This document shows positions 56,546 to 64,000 of a DNA stretch of 64,000 nt, one piece after another. Below the pieces are notes generated by a model. It had not been told where the DNA came from. It saw nothing but the letters and a program-made list of their open reading frames with translations, and searched no databases. The position numbers and the translations under genes are program-made. The stretch comes from Gallionellaceae bacterium (GTDB lineage Bacteria > Pseudomonadota > Gammaproteobacteria > Burkholderiales > Gallionellaceae). The stretch covers positions 1 through 64,000 of the forward strand of contig JAUQWW010000058.1 in the NCBI GenBank assembly GCA_030834965.1. The letters run 5' to 3'. The first letter of the stretch is position 1. The number at the start of each line of letters is the position of its first letter.

Positions 56546-56570
56546 CACAGAAATTATCAAGGGGGCGTCA

Positions 56571-57806
56571 ATGGCTAAAGTTTATGTCTCATCCACCGTC
56601 GCCGATCTGAAGAGAGAACGCCAAGTCGTTATCGACTGGCTGGTCGCTGCCGACCATCAGCCGGTGCACAGCTACGTGGCCGCCACCGAGACGGTGCGTG
56701 ACAGCTGCCTGGCCGATATGGAGCGCTGCGACCTGTATGTGCTGATTCTCGGCCATCGCTACGGCTACGTGCCGGAGCGGGGCAATCCGGAGGGATTATC
56801 CATCACCCATCTGGAATTCCGGCGCGCCGGAGAACTGGGCCTGCCGCGAATTGCGCTGATACGCACCAGCGTGCCGGACATCAGCCATTCCGACCTGCTC
56901 GACCCGGCCCGTAACCAACGCCTGCGGGATTTCCACAGCGAGGTCAGGCAGACCGTGCGCCCGGCGGAGTTCAATGATGAGGCGGAACTGATCGCCGCCC
57001 TCAGCACATCCGTACAGCGGGCATTGGGCGAAAGGTCTCGGCAAGCGGAAGTCCCTCGGGCTACCGGTCGTGAATCAGTTCGCGACAACTCGCCCGCCGT
57101 CCGACAACATCAGCGACCTGCCAGCCAGTCTGCATCCAACGGGCCCAGCCCTGCCACACAGCTTGGTAAGGGATGGTGGTCGACTACGCCTGGCATGCTG
57201 ACCGGCGCGGCGGCTGTCATCGCCGCGCTGATCGCCTTGTTCGCCTCTCGGGAAAATCCGCCTCCCCCGCCACCCGCCATTCCAGTGCAACAGCCGGCAG
57301 CGCCTGCGGCTATGGCGCAGCCTGCCGCAGCTGCTCGCGAATCTTCCACCGCAGCCGAATACATAGCGCCCGCACTGCCCCGTGTGGTTCTGGCCGGCCC
57401 GGCGGAGGCCAGCTTCGAGAAATATCGCCCCAGCACCTACACCGTCCTTGGCATCGAGTCCTTGCCCCGCACGCCTACCCATTACGCTTTGCGATTTCGC
57501 ATCCGCCTGCTCACCCGAAGCAGCATGGACATGAATTTCTGGGACAGCAGCTTCCGGCTGCTGATCGACGGCCTGCCCAGCGCACCGGACTCCAACCTGA
57601 ATGAAATCGTCCCCGGCAACGCCGCCAAGGAAGGCATGGTCAGTTATCAAGTGCCCTATGGCGCGCACGTTCAGGCACTGCGCATCATTCATCACGAATC
57701 ACTGGGCGAAACCGCGGATCTGCCATTGCATCTTGCTGCCGCAAAAACGCCCGGTGTGGCTGCTCCGGCCGCAAACGGCGGCAAGAAGCCACGTAACGTT
57801 CAATAA
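56571..57806 (+). CDS. DUF4062 membrane protein
   Basis: The N-terminal 150 residues are a DUF4062 domain, a TIR-superfamily member: MAKVYVSSTVADLKRERQVV, CDLYVLILGHRYGYVPE and E82 in ITHLEFRRAGELG. A linker leads to one membrane helix (about 208-225). A Pro/Ala-rich stretch and about 150 extracytoplasmic beta-rich residues follow. AAGGGGG precedes the ATG by six bases. The layout (TIR-like domain inside, sensor outside) repeats that of the neighbours. Confidence 0.83.
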   Translation: MAKVYVSSTVADLKRERQVVIDWLVAADHQPVHSYVAATETVRDSCLADMERCDLYVLILGHRYGYVPERGNPEGLSITHLEFRRAGELGLPRIALIRTSVPDISHSDLLDPARNQRLRDFHSEVRQTVRPAEFNDEAELIAALSTSVQRALGERSRQAEVPRATGRESVRDNSPAVRQHQRPASQSASNGPSPATQLGKGWWSTTPGMLTGAAAVIAALIALFASRENPPPPPPAIPVQQPAAPAAMAQPAAAARESSTAAEYIAPALPRVVLAGPAEASFEKYRPSTYTVLGIESLPRTPTHYALRFRIRLLTRSSMDMNFWDSSFRLLIDGLPSAPDSNLNEIVPGNAAKEGMVSYQVPYGAHVQALRIIHHESLGETADLPLHLAAAKTPGVAAPAANGGKKPRNVQ

Positions 57807-57836
57807 CGGATTTTTATCTAATTCGGGAGAGCTCAA

Positions 57837-59171
57837 ATGGCGGGCGTGTTCATCAACTACAGGCGTGACGATGCCAAGTCTGAGGCGGGGAGGCTGTTCG
57901 ACTGGCTGAGCCGGTATTTCGGCAAGGACCAGGTGTTCATGGATGTCTCGGGCAGCATCGAGCCCGGTCTTGAGTTCGACAGGGTCATCGAGACAGCGGT
58001 GTCCTCGTGCAATGCCCTGCTAGTGGTGATAGGCAAGGAGTGGCTCACGGCGGAGGACGCAAAGGGTAAGCGCCGCCTGGATGATCCTAATGATTTCGTG
58101 CACATGGAAATCGCAGCGGCACTCAGGCGCGACATTCGGGTGATTCCGGTACTGGTGCAGGGAGCGGCCATGCCGGATGAGGGCAGCCTTCCCGATGACC
58201 TTAAACGGCTTGCCAAGCGGCAGGCTTCGGAGATAAGCGACAACCGCTGGGAGTTCGATACGCAGCAATTGGTAAAGGTGCTGGAAAAGGCCGGGGTGAA
58301 GGCCAAACCTGGCCAAGCAGTTGCTTCCGATGAGCGCGCCACACCGACTCAGCAAGTCACGAAAAAATTCAACTGGAAGGCCATCACCAGCGTGGTTCTG
58401 GGCATATTGATGATGAGCCTGTTCTCGGGAGAAACGGTCGATCAGGACACGAAGATAGGTGGATTGATATTCTCACTGGTTGCATTGGGCCTTGGCATCA
58501 GCGCCTTCTACGATATGAAGCACAGCCCCGACGCAAGCATGACCAGAGTGAAGATGCTGTCCATCGCCGGCATGGCTCTAGGCGCAATCCTGAGCCTCGC
58601 CTTTATCGGAACGCTGACAACATCCGAGACGCCGGTGCTGCCAGTTGTCGAGACGCAACCCTCATCAGGTCTGCCAGCCCCGACGCCTTCCGCGCCTGCG
58701 CCGTCCGTACCGACGCCTTCTGTACGCGTGCCCCCTCTGTCCACGCCTGTTGTACCCAGACCCTCTGTGCCGACACCTGCACCCTCGGCACCCTCTGCAC
58801 CCGCCACTGGGCTTCCGGACGATTGGGGAATATTCAACAAGGCATTGAAGGAACCCGCACCTGCGCCGCGCGCGATCCAGCCGATCAACATCAGCGGCTC
58901 ATGGCGCGGCCAGGATGGCACTTACATCTTTCAGCAGTCGGGAAACAGGGTCAACTTCCAATTGTACGGCTGGAACCAGTCGCTGATTGCCCTAGGAACG
59001 GGCGCGATCGTACAGGGGATGGTGACGATTGCGTATAACCGTGTCGACAACACCGGCGGCGAGGCAAGGCTTCAGGTTTCCGTCGATGGAAGGCAGATGG
59101 CGGGCAGCTACAAAAACCTCGTTACGGGTGAGGCAGGCGTAGTGGTTTTGGCCCGCCAGGCAGAGGAGTGA
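57837..59171 (+). CDS. TIR protein with three membrane helices and a C-terminal domain
   Basis: Residues 1-155 form a TIR domain with MAGVFINYRRDDAKSEAGRL and E91 in DFVHMEIAAALRRD, at the catalytic position. Membrane helices lie near 182-197, 208-225 and 240-258. A Pro/Thr/Ser-rich repeat (267-330) and a beta-rich C-terminal domain (SGSWRGQDGTYIFQQSGNRV) follow. GGGAGAG precedes the ATG. The next TIR gene starts six bases after its stop, and their TIR domains are close paralogues. Confidence 0.87.
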   Translation: MAGVFINYRRDDAKSEAGRLFDWLSRYFGKDQVFMDVSGSIEPGLEFDRVIETAVSSCNALLVVIGKEWLTAEDAKGKRRLDDPNDFVHMEIAAALRRDIRVIPVLVQGAAMPDEGSLPDDLKRLAKRQASEISDNRWEFDTQQLVKVLEKAGVKAKPGQAVASDERATPTQQVTKKFNWKAITSVVLGILMMSLFSGETVDQDTKIGGLIFSLVALGLGISAFYDMKHSPDASMTRVKMLSIAGMALGAILSLAFIGTLTTSETPVLPVVETQPSSGLPAPTPSAPAPSVPTPSVRVPPLSTPVVPRPSVPTPAPSAPSAPATGLPDDWGIFNKALKEPAPAPRAIQPINISGSWRGQDGTYIFQQSGNRVNFQLYGWNQSLIALGTGAIVQGMVTIAYNRVDNTGGEARLQVSVDGRQMAGSYKNLVTGEAGVVVLARQAEE

Positions 59172-59177
59172 GATCGA

Positions 59178-61226
59178 ATGGGCGGCATTTTTATCAGTTA
59201 TCGCAGGGAAGACAGCGCCGGCCACGCGGGGCGGCTATTTGACCGGCTGCAGGAGCGGTTCGGCAAGGATCATGTGTTCATGGATGTGGCGGGCATCGAG
59301 CCGGGCGTTGATTTCGTGGAGGCGATCGACAGCGCCGTTGGATCGTGCGATGCGCTGATCGTGGTGATCGGCCGCAAGTGGCTCACCTGCACCGATGCTG
59401 CGGGAAACCGGCGGCTGGATGATCCGAAAGATTTTATCCGCCTGGAAACCGCCACGGCGCTGCGCCGGGGAATTCGGGTGATTCCCGTTCTGATTCAGGA
59501 TACCGCGATGCCGACGGAGAAAGATCTCCCGGAAGATATTGTGAAGCTGGCCCGGCGGCAGGGCATTGAAATCAGCGATGGCCACTGGGGTTCTGACACC
59601 GAAGCCCTGATCGAAACCCTGACCAAGGTGCTGCCCGGCGAGGCGAAGCCGTCACCGGCCGAAAAAAACCCCGAGACGCCAATCATTCCGCCCGCTCCGG
59701 AGAAAAACCGCCTCGTTTGGCTGATCTCCACCATTACCGCGGTAGTGGTTGCGTTGGGCGGCCTGCTTTCAACCATTGATTCGGTGAAAAACACCTTCAG
59801 CGGGCTCTTTTCCTCTCAATCGGAGAAGAGAATCGAGACAACGGCACCCTCCTCTGCTGAGACGCCACCACCGCAGGTAAGTGTTGTTGTGCCAAACCTG
59901 ATCGGCATATCACTCGATGCCGCCGTGGCGCAGCTTCGTCGGGAACGGCTGCAACCCGGTGCCGTGAGAGGCCGCCCCGAAGACCGTTCGCCGGGGACGG
60001 TGGTGGAGCAGGAGCCGGCAGCGGGCAGCCGTCTTGATCCGGGATCAAAGGTGCATCTGGTCGTTGCCGAAAATCCGGCAGAACCGGAAAAAAGGCCAGA
60101 GCCGAAACCCGAACCAGAGCCGGTTGCCGTTCCGAAACTGGTCGGGCTGTCGCAGGAAAATGCCCGAGCGGCACTGAAGAAGGCTGGGCTTGCGATGGGC
60201 AAGGTCCGGCAGGTGGAATCGCGCCAAGCAAAACCCGGCACGGTGATCGAACAGGCGCCTCCGGCCGGGCGACCGCTGGCCAAGGGAAGTGTCGTAACGC
60301 TGGTCGTTGCGCTTGAGCCGCCAACTCCCGTGCTTGCGACGGTGCCGAAGCTGGGCGGACTCACCGTGGAAATGGCGCGCGAATCTCTCGCGCGGGAAGG
60401 GCTCACGGCGGGCGCTGTACACGAAAAAGCCAGCGACCTTGGCCGCCCCGGAACCGTTATCGACCAGAGGCCTAAACCCGGCCAGCAGGTACAGAAAGGC
60501 ACGACAGTGGAATTGCTGATCGCGACCGCACCGGCGGAGGCCAAGCTTGTGGAGGTGCCAAAGCTGACTGGACTCACCTTGGCAATGGCGCGCGAATCCC
60601 TCGCACGGGAAGGGCTCAAGCCTGGCGTATTACACAAGAAAGTGTATGACCGCGCCAGTCCCGGAACCGTGATCGACCAGAAGCCGGGTCCCGGCCAGCC
60701 GATTAAAAGAGGAGCAGCGGTGGAACTGGTGATTGCAGCCGCATCGGCGGGAACCGAGCCTGCGGCGACGGACGGCAAAGTCACCGTCATTGCGCAGGGC
60801 GAACCTACTGCCAGAAGATTCTGGGAGGGAGCGAAAAAACCTGCCTACAGCGCAATGATGGCCAGGCTCTACAGCGACATCCTGAAAGAATCGGCCTCAG
60901 CCCCCATCGAGATGAAGATCGACACAAGCGGTGAGCGTGACATGCGCGTTCTGGAAAAGATGCTCAGAGACCCAAAGCGCTTGTGCGAAAGCACGGGCGC
61001 GGACATCGTGCTCGCTGCACGGGTACAGGAGACCTTTGCATCCTCCTCTGTGGAAAGCGCATACTGGCCGGAATTGCGTCAGACGGCGATCGTCTGCAAC
61101 AGCGGTAGACAGTTTGACCAACGCAACAATCTTTCTCCAGAGCGGATTGATAAATTCCCCTTCGAAAAAACCATGGCCGAGGCCATGCAGAAGTTCGCCA
61201 GGGAATATCGTCATCTGCTGAAGTGA
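59178..61226 (+). CDS. TIR-TM-PASTA protein
   Basis: This 682-residue protein has a TIR domain (1-150, MGGIFISYRREDSAGHAGRL, E90 in DFIRLETATALRRG) and one membrane helix at 179-200. Four PASTA repeats follow at about 237-297, 317-378, 388-449 and 459-520. The last two have near-identical segments (MARESLAREGL, PGTVIDQ). A C-terminal domain (535-682) is unassigned. PASTA repeats elsewhere bind muropeptides or beta-lactams outside Ser/Thr kinases; here a TIR replaces the kinase. GGAG lies before the ATG. Confidence 0.88.
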   Translation: MGGIFISYRREDSAGHAGRLFDRLQERFGKDHVFMDVAGIEPGVDFVEAIDSAVGSCDALIVVIGRKWLTCTDAAGNRRLDDPKDFIRLETATALRRGIRVIPVLIQDTAMPTEKDLPEDIVKLARRQGIEISDGHWGSDTEALIETLTKVLPGEAKPSPAEKNPETPIIPPAPEKNRLVWLISTITAVVVALGGLLSTIDSVKNTFSGLFSSQSEKRIETTAPSSAETPPPQVSVVVPNLIGISLDAAVAQLRRERLQPGAVRGRPEDRSPGTVVEQEPAAGSRLDPGSKVHLVVAENPAEPEKRPEPKPEPEPVAVPKLVGLSQENARAALKKAGLAMGKVRQVESRQAKPGTVIEQAPPAGRPLAKGSVVTLVVALEPPTPVLATVPKLGGLTVEMARESLAREGLTAGAVHEKASDLGRPGTVIDQRPKPGQQVQKGTTVELLIATAPAEAKLVEVPKLTGLTLAMARESLAREGLKPGVLHKKVYDRASPGTVIDQKPGPGQPIKRGAAVELVIAAASAGTEPAATDGKVTVIAQGEPTARRFWEGAKKPAYSAMMARLYSDILKESASAPIEMKIDTSGERDMRVLEKMLRDPKRLCESTGADIVLAARVQETFASSSVESAYWPELRQTAIVCNSGRQFDQRNNLSPERIDKFPFEKTMAEAMQKFAREYRHLLK

Positions 61227-61351
61227 CGTTTAAAAGGCCGTTCTTGTTGATTCGGCACGGCGAATAACCGCGTTCGCTCCCAATGCGAACAAACGTCAAA
61301 CATCCGCTGGCGGAATCGCCAGAAACTCACCAACCCACAGGAGGAATTCAA

Positions 61352-61846
61352 ATGTATAAAACACTGACCGCACTCTTCACCGTTGTCGGACTGGCCGGTA
61401 GCGCCGTTGCGCAGGAGGGAGTCTTCCAGACCAAGTCGCTGAAACCGGAAACGGCTCTTGTGGCGGCGCGAACTGCGATGGAGTCGTGCAGAGAGCAAGG
61501 CTATCAGGTCGCCGTTGCGGTGGTCGATCGGGCAGGGCTGTTACAAGTGTTGCTGCGGGACCGGTTTGCGGGTGCGCATACGGTTGAGGTTGCAGCGAAC
61601 AAAGCCTGGACTGTGGCCAGTTTCCGGACGCCGACGGCTGAACTTGCGACTGACACCCAGCCTGGAAAACCCATGAGCGGGCTCCGCAGCCTGCCGAGGT
61701 TCCTCGCCGCAGGCGGAGGCTTGGTCATCGAAGGAGACGGCGCCGTGTTCGGCGCCATAGGGGTGTCCGGCGCGCCGGGCGGTGATGCCGATGACGCTTG
61801 CGCACACGCCGGGATCAAGGCCATCGCAGACATGATTCAGTTCTGA
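61352..61846 (+). CDS. HbpS/GlcG-like exported protein (DUF336)
   Basis: The chosen ATG 61352 has AGGAGG eight bases upstream (164 residues); the frame opens at 61283. A signal peptide (LFTVVGLAGSAVA) is followed by a heme-binding HbpS/GlcG-type domain: VAVAVVDRAGLLQVLLRD, AANKAWTVASFRTPT and GGLVIEGDGAVFGAIGVSGA. HbpS proteins bind heme or small organics; the ligand here is not known. It is the last plus-strand gene before the inverted repeat. Confidence 0.86.
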   Translation: MYKTLTALFTVVGLAGSAVAQEGVFQTKSLKPETALVAARTAMESCREQGYQVAVAVVDRAGLLQVLLRDRFAGAHTVEVAANKAWTVASFRTPTAELATDTQPGKPMSGLRSLPRFLAAGGGLVIEGDGAVFGAIGVSGAPGGDADDACAHAGIKAIADMIQF

Positions 61847-61899
61847 CGCCCCATGTCAACCCAAAAAATCCATTAGACACAAATCGAGCAACGACGAGA

Positions 61900-61990
61900 C
61901 ATCCCCCCTTTGCAAAGGGGGTAAGGGGGGATTTGATTCTCGCATGGATACAAAAATCCCCCTCAATCCCCCTTTTACAAAGGGGGAGGT
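61900..61990. repeat. Large inverted repeat (CCCCCTTT palindromes)
   Basis: Two arms of about 33 bases, each holding its own CCCCC...GGGGG palindrome (around GCAAAG and TTTTACAAAG), face each other across about 20 bases. The overall pattern CCCCCCTTTGCAAAGGGGG...AATCCCCCTTTT is a well-known dispersed intergenic element in proteobacteria. It lies between the HbpS-like gene and msrA and may also stop transcription from both sides. Confidence 0.85.
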
Positions 61991-62058
61991 GTGTTGAATC
62001 TTCCAATGAATTATTTGGGATCAAACGTCCTGGGAGTTTGAGGAAGGTAGTCGCAACA

Positions 62059-62610
62059 TCACCTCTTCAGCTTCCCGGCAAAATGTTCGCGGAACTTCGC
62101 CAGCTTCGGCCCCACCACGATCTGGCAATAGCCCTGTTCCGGATGACGTGCGAAGTAATGCTGGTGATAATCCTCGGCAGGATAAAAGGCCGGCGCAGCC
62201 ACTACTTCGGTCACCAGTGGTGCAGGCCAGAGGCGCTGCCCATTTAATTCCGCGATCATCGCCAGCGCCTCTGCGCGCTGCTCGTCCGTGTGATAAAAAA
62301 TTGCCGAACGGTATTGCGTGCCGACATCGTTGCCCTGGCAGTTCAGGGTGGTGGGGTTGTGGATGCTGAAGAACACCTCGAGCAGCTCGCGAAAGGAAAT
62401 CTGCTGCGCATCAAAATGAATCTGCACCGCCTCGGCATGGCCGGTCTGCCCGCTGCACACCGCCTCGTAATCGGGGTCGGGCGCGATGCCGCCGATGTAG
62501 CCGGAAACCACGCGCTCCACGCCGCGCAGCTGCTCAAACACCGCCTCCAGGCACCAGAAGCATCCGCCCGCCAGTGTCGCGACCTGAAGCTTGTGCGCAT
62601 CAACTGTCAT
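62059..62610 (-). CDS. msrA: Peptide methionine sulfoxide reductase MsrA
   Basis: MsrA repairs methionine-S-sulfoxide in proteins. The active-site segment GGCFWCLEAVF (C17 nucleophile, C20) is present, followed by VERVVSGYIGG and YHQHYF-type motifs (YHTDEQRAE, DYHQHYFARHPEQGYC). It has 183 residues. GAGGG precedes the ATG. It overlaps the end of the upstream DUF2062 gene by 11 bases. Confidence 0.95.
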   Translation of the reverse strand: MTVDAHKLQVATLAGGCFWCLEAVFEQLRGVERVVSGYIGGIAPDPDYEAVCSGQTGHAEAVQIHFDAQQISFRELLEVFFSIHNPTTLNCQGNDVGTQYRSAIFYHTDEQRAEALAMIAELNGQRLWPAPLVTEVVAAPAFYPAEDYHQHYFARHPEQGYCQIVVGPKLAKFREHFAGKLKR

Positions 62611-63172
62611 TTAGCCCTCCGTTGTCTTTTTCCTTGCGCCGCGCCGCCCGTCTGCGCCATTCCCATACCACCATTGCGTACCACAGCATACGCGCAACAA
62701 AATAACCCGCAATGGCGAGGATGATGGCCAACAGCGGCAGGCCGACCGCGAATGGCTTGCCCAGGGAGACAAGCCAATCCAGCATGACCGCAAACCAGTT
62801 GTCCCAGCCTATATCCGGCAGGACAAACTGTCCGGGCGAAAGGACGTCGTGCTGGCCGGTGACAAACGCCCCGAGTTTATACGCAACCACATACAGCGGA
62901 ATGATGGTGAACGGATTGGTGTACAGCGTGGAGAGCAGCGCCACCGGCAGATTGACGCGGAACAACACGGACAGGATCGCTGCGCCTATCATCTGAAATG
63001 GGCCGGGAATCAGGCCGCAGAACATGCCGACCGCAACCCCGCCCGCCACCGAGCGGCGATGCAGATGCCACAGGTTGTGATGATGCAGCCATGTGCCAAA
63101 AAGCCGCAGCCAGCGGTTCTGCTTGATGGATTCGTGGTCAGGCAAGAATTTCCTGAAATATTTTCTCGGCAC
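62600..63172 (-). CDS. DUF2062 family membrane protein
   Basis: This 190-residue protein starts with GTG at 63172. The DUF2062 pattern is clear: SVAGGVAVGMFCGLIPGPFQ, VNLPVALLSTLYTNPFTIIP and a C-terminal TM with a basic tail. Three to four membrane segments are expected. The function is unknown. It is cotranscribed with msrA and divergent from the P-type ATPase. Confidence 0.87.
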   Translation of the reverse strand: MPRKYFRKFLPDHESIKQNRWLRLFGTWLHHHNLWHLHRRSVAGGVAVGMFCGLIPGPFQMIGAAILSVLFRVNLPVALLSTLYTNPFTIIPLYVVAYKLGAFVTGQHDVLSPGQFVLPDIGWDNWFAVMLDWLVSLGKPFAVGLPLLAIILAIAGYFVARMLWYAMVVWEWRRRAARRKEKDNGGLNDS

Positions 63173-63257
63173 GGTGCGGTGGTTTCCGGCAAAATCAGAA
63201 AGGATAGATTACCCGATTGCAACGAATATGCCAGCCACCCGTAGAAAGGTTGCATGA

Positions 63258-64000
63258 ATGACGCAGACATCGTCCGGCGAGACTGAACCGCAAGGCCTCA
63301 CACAAACCGAGGCACGGGCGCGGCTGCGTGAGGAAGGCCCCAACGAGTTGCCTGCCGCCGGACAACGCAACCTGCCCAGGATCATGCTGGAGGTGCTGCG
63401 CGAGCCGATGTTCCTGCTGCTTGTGGTTGCGGGCGCAATCTACCTGCTGCTGGGTGATGTCAACGATGCGCTGATGCTGCTGGGATTTGTATGCGTCGTG
63501 ATCGGCATCACCACCTATCAGGAATACAAGACGGAGCGGGTGCTGGAAGCCCTGCGCGACCTCACCAGCCCGCGCGCACTGGTGCTGCGCGATGGTGTCG
63601 AGCAACGCATTGCCGGACGCGACGTGGTGCGCGGCGACCTCGTGATTTTGGCGGAAGGCGACCGCGTGCCGGCGGATGCAGTGCTGATTTCCTGCAACGG
63701 CCTGGCTGCGGATGAATCCCTGCTCACCGGCGAATCGGTGGCGGTGCGCAAGATCGCCCGAACCGATGCAGTAGAGATTCAGCCGCCCGGCGGCGACGAC
63801 CTCCCCTTCGTATATTCCGGCACGCTGGTGGTGCAAGGGCATGGCACGGCGCGCGTGCTGGCGACCGGGTTACACAGTGAAATCGGCAAGATCGGCAAAT
63901 CCTTGCAGGCCCTGTCTGCCGAGACCACACCGTTACAGAAAGAAATCAGCAGATTGGTGCGCAACCTCGCCGTCATAGGCGTGCTGTTGTGCCTGGCACT
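63258..64000 (+). CDS. Cation-translocating P-type ATPase (partial, 3' end beyond window)
   Basis: The N-terminal 247 codons are present. The start MTQTSSGETEPQGLTQTEAR leads to the cation-ATPase N-domain (RLREEGPNELPAA), the first membrane pair and the A-domain with VVRGDLVILAEGDRVPADA and DESLLTGES, the actuator loop. This fits the P2-type (calcium/cation) group rather than heavy-metal P1B pumps. The phosphorylation site DKTGT lies beyond the window. An AAGG element lies nine bases before the ATG at 63258. Confidence 0.9.
   Translation, partial: MTQTSSGETEPQGLTQTEARARLREEGPNELPAAGQRNLPRIMLEVLREPMFLLLVVAGAIYLLLGDVNDALMLLGFVCVVIGITTYQEYKTERVLEALRDLTSPRALVLRDGVEQRIAGRDVVRGDLVILAEGDRVPADAVLISCNGLAADESLLTGESVAVRKIARTDAVEIQPPGGDDLPFVYSGTLVVQGHGTARVLATGLHSEIGKIGKSLQALSAETTPLQKEISRLVRNLAVIGVLLCLA

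Noticed and set aside
58660-58820. Possible CRISPR-like repeats in the Pro/Thr-rich region
   Set aside because: The repetition follows Pro-Thr-Ser codons within a good reading frame, with irregular periods and no spacers.

Overview
The window looks like a chromosomal segment of a betaproteobacterium, most likely of the Nitrosomonadales/Gallionellaceae type. This is inferred from gene families and gene order; no species can be named from the sequence alone. About 56 protein genes and three tRNA genes are supported. There is no rRNA, CRISPR array, integrase or recognisable transposase.

Layout. 1-7 kb (minus strand): rpsO-pnp with a terminator, then a response-regulator/ATPase fusion, a family 5 uracil-DNA glycosylase, uvrC, pgsA and a tRNA-Pro/Arg/His cluster. 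7-13.4 kb: a small hypothetical gene, alr, lplT, and the operon ispF-tsaB-rimI-family 4 UDG-response regulator/GGDEF. 13.6-17.6 kb: a cheW-mcp chemotaxis unit with a sigma28-like promoter lies between ispF and ispD. 17.6-23.9 kb (plus): mfd-serB-HPP family-rssA type patatin-DUF2905. 24-29.7 kb (minus): RcnB-like, class I aldolase, BamE-like lipoprotein, dsbB, a reduced isc cluster (iscR-iscA-hscB without iscS, iscU, hscA or fdx), cysE and trmJ. 29.8-38.5 kb: suhB-mutS, a pilin-like gene, a DGC-type zinc-binding gene, a GGDEF-EAL protein, a small exported protein and a PEP-CTERM protein.

The unusual part is 38.7-61.2 kb: two divergent gene blocks around an intergenic promoter region near 47.5-47.8 kb. 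The minus block encodes a 1820-residue protein with two alpha/beta-hydrolase domains, a CHAT protease domain and a TPR-like tail, followed by a lipoprotein, a lysozyme-family protein and a BCS1-like membrane AAA ATPase. The plus block encodes a TIR-like/TPR/SLOG-like protein, a membrane-anchored TIR protein, two exported proteins (carboxypeptidase-regulatory-like and FlgO/CsgG-like with SH3), a polytopic membrane protein with a TIR/SLOG-like tail, an orphan Hcp, a TPR-methyltransferase, a DUF4062 membrane protein, a TIR protein with three membrane segments, and a TIR protein with four PASTA repeats. My hypothesis is an envelope-linked conflict or surveillance system. Extracytoplasmic modules (PASTA, SH3, carboxypeptidase-regulatory) would sense, and cytoplasmic TIR-type and CHAT modules would act. 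A decayed copy of one gene tail lies inside the plus block, so the array has probably undergone duplication and loss.

61-64 kb: a HbpS/GlcG-like exported protein, a large inverted repeat, msrA, a DUF2062 membrane protein and the start of a P-type cation ATPase cut by the window end. Palindrome-rich or low-complexity inserts sit in frame inside mfd and mutS.
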